DNA of 64,000 bases, from the NCBI RefSeq assembly GCF_024704365.1, contig NZ_JAJDFY010000001.1, positions 1,469,001 to 1,533,000 on the forward strand, in the 5' to 3' direction. The first letter of the stretch is position 1. Each line of letters starts with the position of its first letter. The notes below the pieces were generated by a model. The model worked only from the letters and a program-made list of their open reading frames with translations, did no database searches and had not been told where the DNA came from. The position numbers were made by a program, and so were the translations under genes. Of this stretch, positions 53,227 through 62,371 are shown piece after piece. This stretch comes from Thermomonas sp. S9. GTDB lineage: Bacteria > Pseudomonadota > Gammaproteobacteria > Xanthomonadales > Xanthomonadaceae.

Positions 53227-54442
53227 TCAGCCGAGCAGCTTGCCGAAGATGCGGGCGCCGGCCATCCATTCGCCGGCGACGGTGCCGAGGTTGGTGAGCA
53301 TGAACACCAGCACGATCCGGGTGACGCGGTTGCGGTACCAGCCGCGCAGGGTCTGGGCGTCGTCGCGCAGGGCGAGGAAGTCCGGGTAGGCCGGCTTGCG
53401 CAGGCGCAGTTCGACCAGGGCGCTGAACATGCCGGACGGCAGCCCCGGGCGGAACGGCTTGAACGGGGCCACCAGCGCCCCGGCCAGCAGGCTCAGCGGG
53501 TTGGCGCCGGCCAGCAGCGCGCCGAGCGCGGTCAGGCCGCAGGTCCAGGCCACCCATTGCAGCAGCAGGTCGCGGCCGAGCGCGTGGCCGCCGTGATACC
53601 AGCCCCAGGCGATGCCGCCGGCGATCAGCACCAGCAGGGTGAGGGTAATCCACGGCAGCCGGCGCGTCTGCCTGACTTCGGCCAGCGCCGCGGGTGAGCG
53701 CCGCCGGCTCCCGCGTCTCCTCGCGCAGGTAGCGCGCCATCCCCTTCAGGTGGCCGGCGCCGACCACCGCCAGCACGCGCGTCGCCCCGTCGGCGCGTTC
53801 GCGCAGCCTGGCCGCCATGTACTGGTCGCGTTCGTCGATCAGGGTGGCGAACAGCGAGGGCGTGTCGCGCGCGAATTCGCCGAAGCTGGATTCGAGCATG
53901 TCGCCTTCCTTCAGGCGCTCGATATCGGCCTCGGAGACCTGCTCGCGCTCGAACAGACTGCCAATGACCCCGCCGACCAGCTTCATGCGGTCCCACCAGC
54001 GCAGTCCCTGCAGGATGCGGCGGAAGGTGATGCCGACGTCGCGGTCGATCAGCTGCAGCGGCAGGCCGCGCGCGGCCGCCTCGGTCGCCGCCGCCTTCAG
54101 TTCCGCGCCGGGCTCGATCCCGAGCTGCTCGGCCAGCCGCCGCTGGTAGGCGGCCAGCGCCAGGTTGGCGGCGAACGGCGCGACTTTCTTCTCGCGGATG
54201 ACCTTGACGAGATCCAGTTGCGCCAGCGCATCCGGCTGGGTCAGCGCCTTGTGGCGCTGCTCGTCCAGTTCCACGGCGACGGCGTCGAACCGGCCGCTGT
54301 CGATCGCGGCCTGCACCGCCTGGATGCTGGCTTTCGACACGTGCGCGGTGCCCAGCAGGGTGTAATGCACGCCGTCGCGTTCGACCTCGATGACCGGCTG
54401 GCCGGCGTAGCCGGAGCTTTCCTGGAGGCGGGGTTCAGTCAC
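53227..54442 (-). CDS. TraB/PrgY family protein, one frameshift
   Basis: About 404 residues. A soluble TraB domain starts VHYTLLGTAHVSKASIQAVQ, with the conserved VELDEQRH and AVVGAGHLKGMARYL motifs that carry the Glu, His and Asp positions of this putative protease-like fold. Two or three membrane helices form the C-terminus (WITLTLLVLIAGGIAWGW, LLQWVAWTCGLTALGALLAG, VTRIVLVFMLTNLGTVAG). Enterococcal homologs shut off pheromone signals; the role in gammaproteobacteria is unknown. The frame breaks at GGG 53692-53694 (one extra base). The start overlaps the aguB stop by 8 bases. Confidence 0.88.
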
Positions 54443-55322
54443 GGTAGCGCTTCACGAGATCGCCATAGGCGTCGATCCGGCGGTCGCGCAGGAACGGCCA
54501 GATCCGGCGCACGTGCTCGCTGCGCTGCATGTCCACCTCGGCCAGCAGCAGGGTCGGCGCGGTGCCGGCTTCGGCGATGATTTCTCCCTGCGGCCCCAGC
54601 ACCAGCGAGTGGCCCCAGAAGTCGATGCCGGACGCGCCCAGTGGCGAGGGCTCGTGGCCGACCCGGTTGCAGGCCAGCACCGGCAGCCCGTTGGCCACCG
54701 CATGGCCGCGGTGCGACAGCACCCAGGCGTCGCGCTGGCGGGTTTTCTCGTCCTGCGCATCGTCCGGATCCCAGCCGATGGCGGTGGGGTACAGCAGCAG
54801 CTCGGCGCCGGCCAGCGCCATCAGGCGCGCGGCCTCCGGGTACCACTGGTCCCAGCACACCAGCACGCCCAGCCGGCCCACCGCGGTGTCGATGGGCGTG
54901 AAGCCGAGATCGCCCGGGGTGAAGTAGAACTTCTCGTAGAAGCCCGGATCGTCCGGGATATGCATCTTGCGGTACTGGCCCGCGGTGCGGCCGTCGGCGT
55001 CGAACACCACCGCGGTGTTGTGGTACAGCCCGGCGGCGCGCTTCTCGAACAGCGAACTCACCAGCACCACGCCGTGGCGCTTGGCCAGTGTCGAAAGGCG
55101 CCCGCTGCTGGGGCCGGGGATCGGCTCGGCACGGTCGAACTCGTGCACCGACTCGTGCTGGCAGAAATACGCGCCGTTGTGCAGTTCCTGCAGCAAGACG
55201 AGCTTCGCGCCAGCGGCCGCGGCCTCGGCGACGCGCATTTCGATCACCGCGAGGTTGGCCTCGGCATCGCCGTGGTTGCGCTCCTGCACGAGGGCGACGG
55301 GGAGCTTGCTGTACTTGGACAT
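54435..55322 (-). CDS. aguB: N-carbamoylputrescine amidase AguB (nitrilase superfamily)
   Basis: Hydrolyses N-carbamoylputrescine to putrescine, CO2 and ammonia, the last step of the agmatine deiminase route. 295 residues, intact. The Glu-Lys-Cys triad is Glu46 (LLQELHNGAYF), Lys119 (YRKMHIPDDPGF) and Cys156 (VLVCWDQWYPEAARL). QELHNG and the PGFYEKFYFTPGD segment are specific for this nitrilase branch. Its start shares one base with the aguA stop (TGATG), so the two are co-translated. Confidence 0.95.
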   Translation of the reverse strand: MSKYSKLPVALVQERNHGDAEANLAVIEMRVAEAAAAGAKLVLLQELHNGAYFCQHESVHEFDRAEPIPGPSSGRLSTLAKRHGVVLVSSLFEKRAAGLYHNTAVVFDADGRTAGQYRKMHIPDDPGFYEKFYFTPGDLGFTPIDTAVGRLGVLVCWDQWYPEAARLMALAGAELLLYPTAIGWDPDDAQDEKTRQRDAWVLSHRGHAVANGLPVLACNRVGHEPSPLGASGIDFWGHSLVLGPQGEIIAEAGTAPTLLLAEVDMQRSEHVRRIWPFLRDRRIDAYGDLVKRYRD

Positions 55323-56353
55323 CAGGCCAGTCCTTCGGGCAATTGCATGGTGATGCAGTGCAGGCTGCCGTTCTGCCAGATCAGCGGCCGGCACGGCACC
55401 GGCACGATCTCGCGGCCGGGATAGGCCTCCGCGAGGACGTCCGCGGCGCGCGCATCGGCCGGATCGCCATAGGCCGGCATCAGCACCGCGCCGTTGATGA
55501 TCAGGTAGTTGGCATAGCTGGCGGCCAGGCGGCGGCCTGCGTCGATGACGGGCCTGGCCCACGGCAGCGGGAACAGGCGGTACGGCCGGCCGTCGCGGGT
55601 GCGCAGGGCGGCGAGTTCGGCGGCCATCGCCTGGAGATCTGCGTAATGCGAGTCCGCCGCGTCGTCGCAGGCCTGGAACACGATGGTCTCATCCGGCGCG
55701 AAGCGGGCGAGGGTGTCGATGTGGGCGTCGGTATCGTCGCCCTCCAGCGCGCCATGCTCCAGCCACAGCACGCGGTCCTGGCGCAGCCAGGTGGCGAGTT
55801 GCATGGTCAGCTGCTCGCGGCCCGCACCCGGATGGCGCTCGTGCAGGCAGCGCCAGGTGGTGAGCAGGGTGCCGCGGCCGTCGGTTTCGATCGCGCCGCC
55901 TTCCAGCGCGAATTCGATGCGTTCGCGCGCGGCGTTGACGAACACGCCCTGCGCAAACAGGTGCTCGACCAGGCGGTCGTCGCGGCCGGCTTCGAACTTG
56001 CCGCCCCAGGCGGTGAAGCGGAAGTCCAGCAGGCGAAAGCCCGCCCCTTCGCGCAGGGTGATCGGGCCGGAATCGCGCAGCCAGGTGTCGTCGTAGTCCA
56101 CCGTCAGGAACCGCACCCGCGCCAGGTCCACGCCGGCGGCGGCCAGGCGATCGCGGGCATGCGCCTGCAGCGCGGAAGAGGGCGCGCACACCAGCAGCGG
56201 CTGGAAGCGGGTGACGGCATCGGCCAGCGCGGCATAGGTGGTTTCGACCTCGGCCAGGCGCGGGGCCCAGTCGGTGCCGGCATGCGGCCAGGCGATCAGC
56301 ACCGCCGACTGGGGCTCCCACTCGGCGGGAAAACGGGAGGAGGCGTGGGGCAT
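55322..56353 (-). CDS. aguA: Agmatine deiminase AguA
   Basis: Converts agmatine to N-carbamoylputrescine and ammonia. 343 residues. Guanidino-modifying fold motifs: FPAEWEPQSAVLIAWPH, DYDDTWLRDSGPI, FTAWGGKFEA, ALEGGAIETDGRGTLLTT and GDDTDAHIDTLARF, with the nucleophilic cysteine near the end in NGSLHCITMQLP (Cys333). Together with aguB it gives a route from arginine-derived agmatine to putrescine. First gene of the aguA-aguB-traB set. Confidence 0.95.
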   Translation of the reverse strand: MPHASSRFPAEWEPQSAVLIAWPHAGTDWAPRLAEVETTYAALADAVTRFQPLLVCAPSSALQAHARDRLAAAGVDLARVRFLTVDYDDTWLRDSGPITLREGAGFRLLDFRFTAWGGKFEAGRDDRLVEHLFAQGVFVNAARERIEFALEGGAIETDGRGTLLTTWRCLHERHPGAGREQLTMQLATWLRQDRVLWLEHGALEGDDTDAHIDTLARFAPDETIVFQACDDAADSHYADLQAMAAELAALRTRDGRPYRLFPLPWARPVIDAGRRLAASYANYLIINGAVLMPAYGDPADARAADVLAEAYPGREIVPVPCRPLIWQNGSLHCITMQLPEGLA

Positions 56354-56405
56354 CGTGGGGAACGTGCAGGTCGGGGCCGCGCGAGACGGCCCCGGTGGAG
56401 GGATG

Positions 56406-56753
56406 TCAGCGGGTGGCCGGCTTGGGGCCGATCTCGTCCGGGCTGGCCTGGTTGACCACGGCATCGATCACCCGGCCTCTCTCGAAATACACCGTGAAGG
56501 TGGGATAGGCCCAGCGCTCGATCGCCGGCCAGGCGCGCTTCTGGCCGCCGGCCGGCTGCAGGCGCTGGCTGGGCGCCCCGTATTTGGCTTCCACCTGCGC
56601 ATGGGTCATGCCGCGCGCGGGCAGGGTGCCGGGCTCCCGCTGCACGCGCTGGATCAGCAGGGTATCGCCGTTGGCCGCGGGGACAGCGGCGGTCGCGGCG
56701 GAGGTGGCCAGCAGGGCGGAGGCGAGGGCGAGACTGCGCAGCAGGCGATCCAT
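56406..56753 (-). CDS. Small periplasmic protein, unknown function
   Basis: 115 residues. A signal peptide (about 1-22, ASALLATSAATAA) is followed by a compact domain: DTLLIQRVQREPG, GMTHAQVEAKYGAPSQRLQP and a strand-rich end (RWAYPTFTVYFERGRVIDAV). The helix GMTxxQVxxxxGxP followed by beta-strands recalls the BamE/SmpA-like fold, which would be consistent with an envelope protein, but I do not recognise a named family. It lies 52 bases upstream of aguA on the same strand and may be co-transcribed with it. Confidence 0.75.
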   Translation of the reverse strand: MDRLLRSLALASALLATSAATAAVPAANGDTLLIQRVQREPGTLPARGMTHAQVEAKYGAPSQRLQPAGGQKRAWPAIERWAYPTFTVYFERGRVIDAVVNQASPDEIGPKPATR

Positions 56754-56835
56754 GGCGATGCTCCCGGGAGATGTGGATGAACGGAAGATTCTATGCCGAA
56801 CCGGGCAAGGTCCGGGCGAAGAAGCGCCGCTACGC

Positions 56836-56860
56836 AAAAAGGCCGCCTTGCGGCGGCCTT
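56836..56860 (-). terminator. Intrinsic terminator after rpmJ2
   Basis: On the minus strand, a 9-bp stem AAGGCCGCC/GGCGGCCTT (56852-56860 with 56839-56847) with a 4-base loop is followed by TTTTT (56840-56836). It lies 44 bases after the rpmJ2 stop. Confidence 0.85.
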
Positions 56861-56904
56861 CCGGGCATGCGCGGGACGGGTGTCCCCGTGACGCGCGGCG
56901 CCTT

Positions 56905-57030
56905 TCAGCGCTGGCGCGCCTTGAACCGCGGGTTGGACTTGCAGATCACGAAGACCTTGCCGCGACGGCGAACCACCTTGCAGTCGCGGTGACGGGCCTT
57001 CGCCGACTTCAGGGAGGACAGGACCTTCAT
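56905..57030 (-). CDS. rpmJ: 50S ribosomal protein L36, type B
   Basis: 41 residues: begins [20 protein letters not shown] and ends [14 protein letters not shown]. This matches the YkgO-type (type B) L36, which can replace the zinc-binding type A protein when zinc is scarce; only two cysteines (17 and 30) remain. It is a single-gene unit, with a good sigma-70 promoter upstream and a strong terminator downstream. A zinc-regulator operator might be expected in the promoter but none was recognised. Confidence 0.93.
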   Translation of the reverse strand: MKVLSSLKSAKARHRDCKVVRRRGKVFVICKSNPRFKARQR

Positions 57031-57075
57031 GATGAAACCTCGGCAAATGGAATGGAGTGAAACGCGAAGCCGCGC

Positions 57076-57105
57076 ATTCTAGCGGGTATTCGGCTGGTGT
57101 TTCAA
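57076..57105 (-). promoter_or_regulatory. Sigma-70 promoter of rpmJ2
   Basis: Minus strand TTGAAA (57105-57100), 18-base spacer, TAGAAT (57081-57076). It lies about 45 bases upstream of the ATG at 57030. One of the best promoter matches in the window. Confidence 0.7.
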
Positions 57106-57170
57106 CAGCTTGGAGGATGTTCGTCGCACGCCGTCTGCGGCGGCGCCTGTGCGCCGCGCCGGCTTGCCGA

Positions 57171-57176
57171 CATAAT
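57171..57176 (+). promoter_or_regulatory. -10 box of a possibly leaderless cmk transcript
   Basis: CATAAT ends seven bases before the ATG at 57184. This would make the transcript leaderless if the second ATG is used; the ATG at 57175 overlaps the box. Confidence 0.4.
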
Positions 57177-57183
57177 GGCGGGC

Positions 57184-57864
57184 ATGGATGCCTCCGTCCC
57201 GGTTCTCACCATCGATGGTCCCTCCGGCTCCGGCAAGGGCACCATCAGCCGCATCGTGGCCGCCCGGCTGGGCTGGCACTACCTGGATTCCGGCGCGTTG
57301 TACCGCGCGGTGGGGATCGCCGCTGGCTGGTCCGACATCGACCTGTCGGATGCCTCGGCGCTGGTGCGCTGCACCTTCGATACCCACGTGGAGTTCCGCG
57401 AAGACGGCACCGGCGAGCCGCGGGTGATCGTGAACGGGGCCGATGCCACCGACGAGCTACGCACCGAGACCGCCGGCGCGGCCGCCTCCGCGATCGCCGC
57501 CATCCCCGAGGTGCGGGCCGCACTGAAGGAGCGTCAGCGCGCCTTCCGCCAGCCGCCGGGACTGGTGGCCGACGGCCGCGACATGGGTACGGTGATCTTC
57601 CCGGATGCCGTGTACAAGGTGTTTTTGACCGCCAGCGCCGAGGAGCGCGCGGAGAGGCGGTATAAGCAGTTGAAAGAAAAAGGGGTTTCAGTCACAATCG
57701 ACGGCCTGCTGCGCGAGATCCTCGCCCGCGACGCCCGCGATGCCAGTCGTGCGGTGGCGCCGCTGCGGCCGGCCACCGATGCCGTGCCCATCGACACCAC
57801 CGGCCTGCCGATCGAGGCGGTGGTCGCACGGGTGCTGGACGTCGTGTCCCGCCCCGCGGCCTGA
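57184..57864 (+). CDS. cmk: Cytidylate kinase
   Basis: Phosphorylates CMP and dCMP with ATP. 226 residues. P-loop [18 protein letters not shown], then the [12 protein letters not shown] substrate segment, [16 protein letters not shown] and [13 protein letters not shown]. Start set at 57184 rather than the in-frame ATG at 57175, since a -10-like hexamer overlaps the latter; either would work for the protein. It is followed by rpsA, the widespread cmk-rpsA-ihfB order, with a 164-base spacer. Confidence 0.96.
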   Translation: MDASVPVLTIDGPSGSGKGTISRIVAARLGWHYLDSGALYRAVGIAAGWSDIDLSDASALVRCTFDTHVEFREDGTGEPRVIVNGADATDELRTETAGAAASAIAAIPEVRAALKERQRAFRQPPGLVADGRDMGTVIFPDAVYKVFLTASAEERAERRYKQLKEKGVSVTIDGLLREILARDARDASRAVAPLRPATDAVPIDTTGLPIEAVVARVLDVVSRPAA

Positions 57865-58028
57865 CGGTCGCGCTTCCCGCACAGCAGGAACCAGCCCCGC
57901 GGGCACGTCTGTGCCTGCGGTTTCCATCCATCCACACATGGCCAAGGCGCCCGCTGCGCCGCCGCCAACCAACCCAGGTGGGCCGCCCCGTTGCTGTGGG
58001 CCGCCCGTGTATCCACCCGAGATTTTTC

Positions 58029-59727
58029 ATGAACTCCGCAGCTACCGAATCCTTCGCCGAACTGTTCGAAGCCAGCCAGGCCAACCTGGCCAAGCTCAAG
58101 CCCGGCGCCATCGTCAAGGGCATCGTGGTCGATGTCCGCAACGATGTCGTGGTCATCAACGCCGGCCTGAAGTCCGAGGGTATCGTCCCGATCGAACAGT
58201 TCCGCAACGACGCCGGCGAGATCGACGTCGGCATCGGCGACGAGGTCAAGGTCGCGCTCGACTCGCTCGAGAACGGCTTTGGCGAGACCGTGCTGTCGCG
58301 CGAGAAGGCCAAGCGCGCCATGGTGTGGGACGAACTCGAGGAAGCGGCTCGAGAAGAACGAGACCATCGTCGGCCGCATCAGCGGCAAGGTGAAGGGCGG
58401 CTTCACCGTGGACATCAAGGATGTCCGCGCGTTCCTGCCGGGCTCGCTGGTCGACGTGCGCCCGGTCCGCGACCCGGTGTACCTGGAAGGCAAGGAGCTG
58501 GAGTTCAAGCTCATCAAGCTCGACCGCAAGCGCAACAACGTCGTCGTCTCCCGCCGCGCGGTGGTCGAGAGCGAGCATTCGGAAGAGCGCGAGCAGCTGC
58601 TCGAGAAGCTGGTCGAGGGCGCGGTGCTCAAGGGCGTGGTCAAGAACCTGACCGACTACGGCGCGTTCGTGGACCTCGGCGGCATCGACGGCCTGCTGCA
58701 CATCACCGACATGGCGTGGAAGCGCGTGCGCCATCCGTCCGAGGTGGTCGAGGTGGGCCAGGAGCTCGACGTGCGTGTGCTCAAGTACGACCGCGAGCGC
58801 AACCGCGTCAGCCTCGGCCTGAAGCAGATGGGCGAGGATCCGTGGGACAACATCTCGCGCCGCTACCCGGCCAACTGCCGCGTGTTCGGCAAGGTCTCCA
58901 ACGTCACCGACTACGGCGCGTTCGTCGAGATCGAGCCGGGCGTGGAAGGCCTGGTACACGTCTCCGAGATGGACTGGACCAACAAGAACGTCAATCCGGC
59001 CAAGGTGGTGCAGGTCGGCGACGAGATCGAGGTCATGGTGCTGGACGTGGACGAGGAGCGCCGCCGCATTTCGCTGGGCATCAAGCAGGTCACCAGCAAC
59101 CCGTGGGAGACCTTCGCCGCGATCCACAAGAAGGGCGACAAGGTGTCCGGCCAGATCAAGTCGATCACCGATTTCGGCATCTTCATCGGCCTGGAAGGCG
59201 GTATCGACGGCTTGATCCACCTGTCCGACATCAGCTGGAACTCCACCGGCGAGGACATCGCCCGCAACTACAAGAAGGGCGACACCCTGGAAGCCGTCGT
59301 GCTGGCGGTCGATCCGGAGCGCGAGCGCATCAGCCTGGGCGTCAAGCAGATGGAGCAGGATCCGCTGGGCCAGTTCATGGCCGCGCATCCGAAGGGCAGC
59401 AAGGTCTCCGGTACCGTCAAGGACGTGGACACCAAGGGTGCGACCATCGACCTGGGCGAGGGCGTGGAAGGCTACGTCATGGCCCGCGACATCAGCCAGG
59501 AGCGCGTGGACGATGCCAGCCAGGTGCTGAAGGTCGGCCAGCAGGTCGAGGCCAAGTTCGTGGGCATGGACCGCAAGGGCCGCAGTCTGCAGCTGTCCAT
59601 CAAGGACAAGGACGCGGCGGAGACCGCCGAGGCGCTGGCCGAATACAACAAGGCCAATGCCGATGCGGCCAGCGGTACCACCAAGCTGGGTGCGCTGCTG
59701 CGCGAGCAACTGAACAAGGCCGACTGA
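58029..59727 (+). CDS. rpsA: 30S ribosomal protein S1, one frameshift
   Basis: Binds mRNA leaders and brings them to the 30S subunit. About 565 residues with six S1 repeats; repeats 3 to 6 show the typical [27 protein letters not shown] and [15 protein letters not shown] cores. The frame breaks at GG 58346-58347, between repeats 1 and 2; dropping one G gives [15 protein letters not shown], the normal family sequence. S1 is essential, so a true frameshift here is very unlikely. In E. coli S1 represses its own translation through its leader; the 164-base gap upstream could hold such a structure, but none was defined. Confidence 0.96.
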
Positions 59728-59751
59728 TCCCGCGTCGGCAGCGGCATCTGC

Positions 59752-59777
59752 AGCGGCCCGGCTCGTGCCGGGCCGCT
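59752..59777 (+). terminator. Hairpin after rpsA
   Basis: An 11-bp perfect stem AGCGGCCCGGC (59752-59762) and GCCGGGCCGCT (59767-59777) with loop TCGT. Only two T follow, so termination is probably partial and ihfB may also be read from rpsA. Confidence 0.6.
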
Positions 59778-59805
59778 TGCAATCCAAGGCAACATTCGCG
59801 AATCC

Positions 59806-60108
59806 ATGACCAAATCCGAACTCATCGAACTGCTGGCTCGCCGGCAGCCGCATCTGAAAGCCGATGACGTCGATCTGGCGGTCAAGACGCTGCTGCAGAT
59901 GATGGGCGGCGCGCTGGCCAGCGGCGAGCGCATCGAGATCCGCGGGTTCGGGAGTTTCTCCCTGCATTACCGGCCGCCACGCACTGGCCGCAACCCCAAG
60001 ACCGGCGAGGCGGTGGCCCTGCCCGGGAAGTACGTGCCGCATTTCAAGCCCGGCAAGGAACTGCGCGAGCGGGTCACCGACGTGATCCCCCTGCCGGATG
60101 CCGATTGA
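59806..60108 (+). CDS. ihfB: Integration host factor beta subunit
   Basis: 100 residues. IHF, a dimer with IhfA, bends DNA at specific sites. The start [20 protein letters not shown] is typical; the DNA-contacting arm is [20 protein letters not shown] followed by [20 protein letters not shown]. It lies 79 bases after rpsA, the conserved order in gammaproteobacteria. Confidence 0.96.
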   Translation: MTKSELIELLARRQPHLKADDVDLAVKTLLQMMGGALASGERIEIRGFGSFSLHYRPPRTGRNPKTGEAVALPGKYVPHFKPGKELRERVTDVIPLPDAD

Positions 60109-60217
60109 GCACGCCGCGGGCGCGCATTCCGGCTGCCTCATCCCGCCGAGTCCGTTAAGCTAGCGGCCGCATCCGCGGCGGTCGGCGCGCTGCGTTGCCC
60201 GAATCCCGGAGGGAGCC

Positions 60218-61395
60218 ATGGATTTTCTCGACCAGTGGATGTGGTTCATCATTGCAGTGCCACTGGCGGCGCTGGCCGGCTGGGTGATCGGCCGCCGCGG
60301 CGGGGAACGCCACAGCGGGCACCAGGTCAGCAAGCTTTCCACCACCTATTTCCGCGGCCTGAACTACCTGCTCAACGAACAGCCGGACAAGGCGATCGAA
60401 CTGTTCCTGCATGTGGCGGAACTCGACAAGGACACCTTCGAGACCCAGGTCGCGCTGGGCCACCTGTTCCGCCGGCGCGGCGAGGTGGACCGGGCGATCC
60501 GCCTGCACCAGGCGCTGGCGCAGCGCCCCGACCTGACCGATACCCAGAAGATCCAGGCGCTGTCCGCGCTCGGCGAGGACTATATGCGCGCCGGGTTGCT
60601 GGACCGCGCGGAAACCGTGTTCAACGACCTCGCCCAGCTCGACCAGCGCGCCCGCAGGCGCTCAAGCACCTGATCGAGATCTACCAGTCCGAGCGCGACT
60701 GGGAAAAGGCGATCCACAACGCCACCCGCTACGAGCAGGCGAGCGGGCAGCCGATGGGGCGCCTGATCGCCCAGTTCGAATGCGAGCTGGCCGACCGCCA
60801 CCGCAGCAACGGTGATGTCGAGGCCGCGCGCGCGGCGGTGGTGCGCGCCTACGCGGCCGATCCCACCTCGGTGCGCGCCGGGATCCTCGAAGGCCGGATC
60901 GAGGCCGAGACCGGCAACACCCAGGCCGCCATTCGCGCGCTCGAACGCGCCGCCCGCCACGACCCGGATTTCCTGCCGGTGATCCTGCCGTCGCTGCTGG
61001 AGAACTACGAGAAGGTGGGCGAGCGCACCGGTGCGTGGGCCTTCCTCGCCGGCATGTGCGAGCACTACCGCGGCATCTCCCCGGTGCTGGCGCTGACCCG
61101 GATGCTGGAAGCGGAGGAGGGCGTCGGCGCGGCGCGGCGCTATCTCGCCCAGCAGCTCAAGGACCGGCCCTCGGTGCGCGGCGAGGCGGCGCTGATCGAC
61201 CTTAGCCTCGCCGATGATGCGGATGCCGCGGCCACCCTGCACGATCTCAAGCACATCACCGACCAGCTGCTGGTGCGCAATCCCAGCTACCGCTGCAACC
61301 GCTGTGGCTTCGGCGCGCGCAGCCACCACTGGCAATGCCCGAGCTGCAAGGAATGGGGAACGGTGAAGCCGTTGCTGAACTATGCGGTGGTCTGA
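60218..61395 (+). CDS. lapB: Lipopolysaccharide assembly protein B (LapB/YciM), one frameshift
   Basis: Inner-membrane TPR protein that, with FtsH, controls LpxC levels and so lipid A synthesis. About 392 residues. One N-terminal membrane helix (about 7-25), TPR repeats (YFRGLNYLLNEQPDKAIELF onward), and a C-terminal rubredoxin-like zinc domain with CNRCGF and CPSCKEWG. The frame breaks at CCC 60651-60653, one C missing (restoring LDQRAPQALKHLIEIY). The usual partner gene lapA does not lie between ihfB and lapB; the gap is only 109 bases. GGAGGGAG precedes the ATG. Confidence 0.94.
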
Positions 61396-62371
61396 TCCGG
61401 CATTGACCGGGATGTGGATGGCGGCCAGCCTGCTGCTGTCGGCCGCGGCCACCGAGGGCGTGCGCCGGTTCGCCCCGCGCGCCGGCATGCTGGACCTGCC
61501 GGGCCCGCGGCGCAGCCACGGCGTGCCCACGCCGCGCGGGGGCGGGGCCGGGGTCGCGCTGGTCGGGCTGGCGGCATTCGCCGTGTTCGCCTGGCTCGGC
61601 AGTGCCGGTGCCGGCTGGATGGGCGCGGGTCTGCTGCTGGTCGCCGCTGCCGGCTGGCGCGATGATCGCCGCCCGCTGGCGCCCGGCTGGCGCCTGGCGG
61701 CGCAGCTGCTGGCGGGTGTTTGCCTGGCCCTCGCGCTGGCGCGCGCGCAGGCGGCGCCGGCGGTGGTGGTGCTGGGCTTCGTGGCGGTGCCGGTGCTGGT
61801 GAACGCCTGGAACTTCATCGACGGGATCGACGGCCTGGCGGCCAGCCAGGCGCTACTGTGCGCGCTGGCGCTGGCCTGGGGTCTGCAGGAGGCGGGGCGC
61901 TGGCTGGCGCTGGCGCTCATCGCGGCCTGCCTTGGCTTTCTGCCATTCAACGTCCCGCGTGCGCGGGTGTTTGCCGGCGATGTCGGCAGCAGCGCGCTGG
62001 GCTACCTGCTGGCCTGCCTGCTGGGGCTGGCGCTGCAGGCCTGCCCGCCCGCGCGGTGGCCGCTGCTGGCGCTGCCGCTGGCGGCGGTGCTGGTGGATAC
62101 CGGCCTGACGCTGCTGCGCCGTATCCTGCGCCGCGAGCGCTGGTGGCAGCCGCACCTGCAACATCTTTACCAGCGCTGGGCGCGCGCCCTTGGCCATCCG
62201 CGCGTGACGCTGCGCTATGCGGCGTGGACCGCGCTGGCGATCGCCTGCATGGTCTGGCTGCAGACGGTGCCGATCGCATGGGCCTACGGCGGCTGCGGCG
62301 CGTTTCTCGGCGCCTCGACCTGGCTGTGGTGGCGCGGGCAGGCGCGCGCCGGCGCGGAGGGCGTGGCATGA
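61382..62371 (+). CDS. Polyprenyl-phosphate sugar-1-phosphate transferase (WecA/WbpL type)
   Basis: 329 residues with about ten membrane helices. Moves a sugar-1-phosphate, usually an N-acetylhexosamine, from UDP onto undecaprenyl phosphate to start a surface polysaccharide. Family motifs: PRRSHGVPTPRGGG, the catalytic-Asp motif NAWNFIDGIDGLA (141-153) and VFAGDVGSS (196-204, Asp200), then the cytoplasmic HLQHLYQRW basic loop. Resembles WbpL of Pseudomonas. It overlaps the end of lapB by 14 bases and the next gene by 4 bases. Confidence 0.9.
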   Translation: MRWSDPALTGMWMAASLLLSAAATEGVRRFAPRAGMLDLPGPRRSHGVPTPRGGGAGVALVGLAAFAVFAWLGSAGAGWMGAGLLLVAAAGWRDDRRPLAPGWRLAAQLLAGVCLALALARAQAAPAVVVLGFVAVPVLVNAWNFIDGIDGLAASQALLCALALAWGLQEAGRWLALALIAACLGFLPFNVPRARVFAGDVGSSALGYLLACLLGLALQACPPARWPLLALPLAAVLVDTGLTLLRRILRRERWWQPHLQHLYQRWARALGHPRVTLRYAAWTALAIACMVWLQTVPIAWAYGGCGAFLGASTWLWWRGQARAGAEGVA

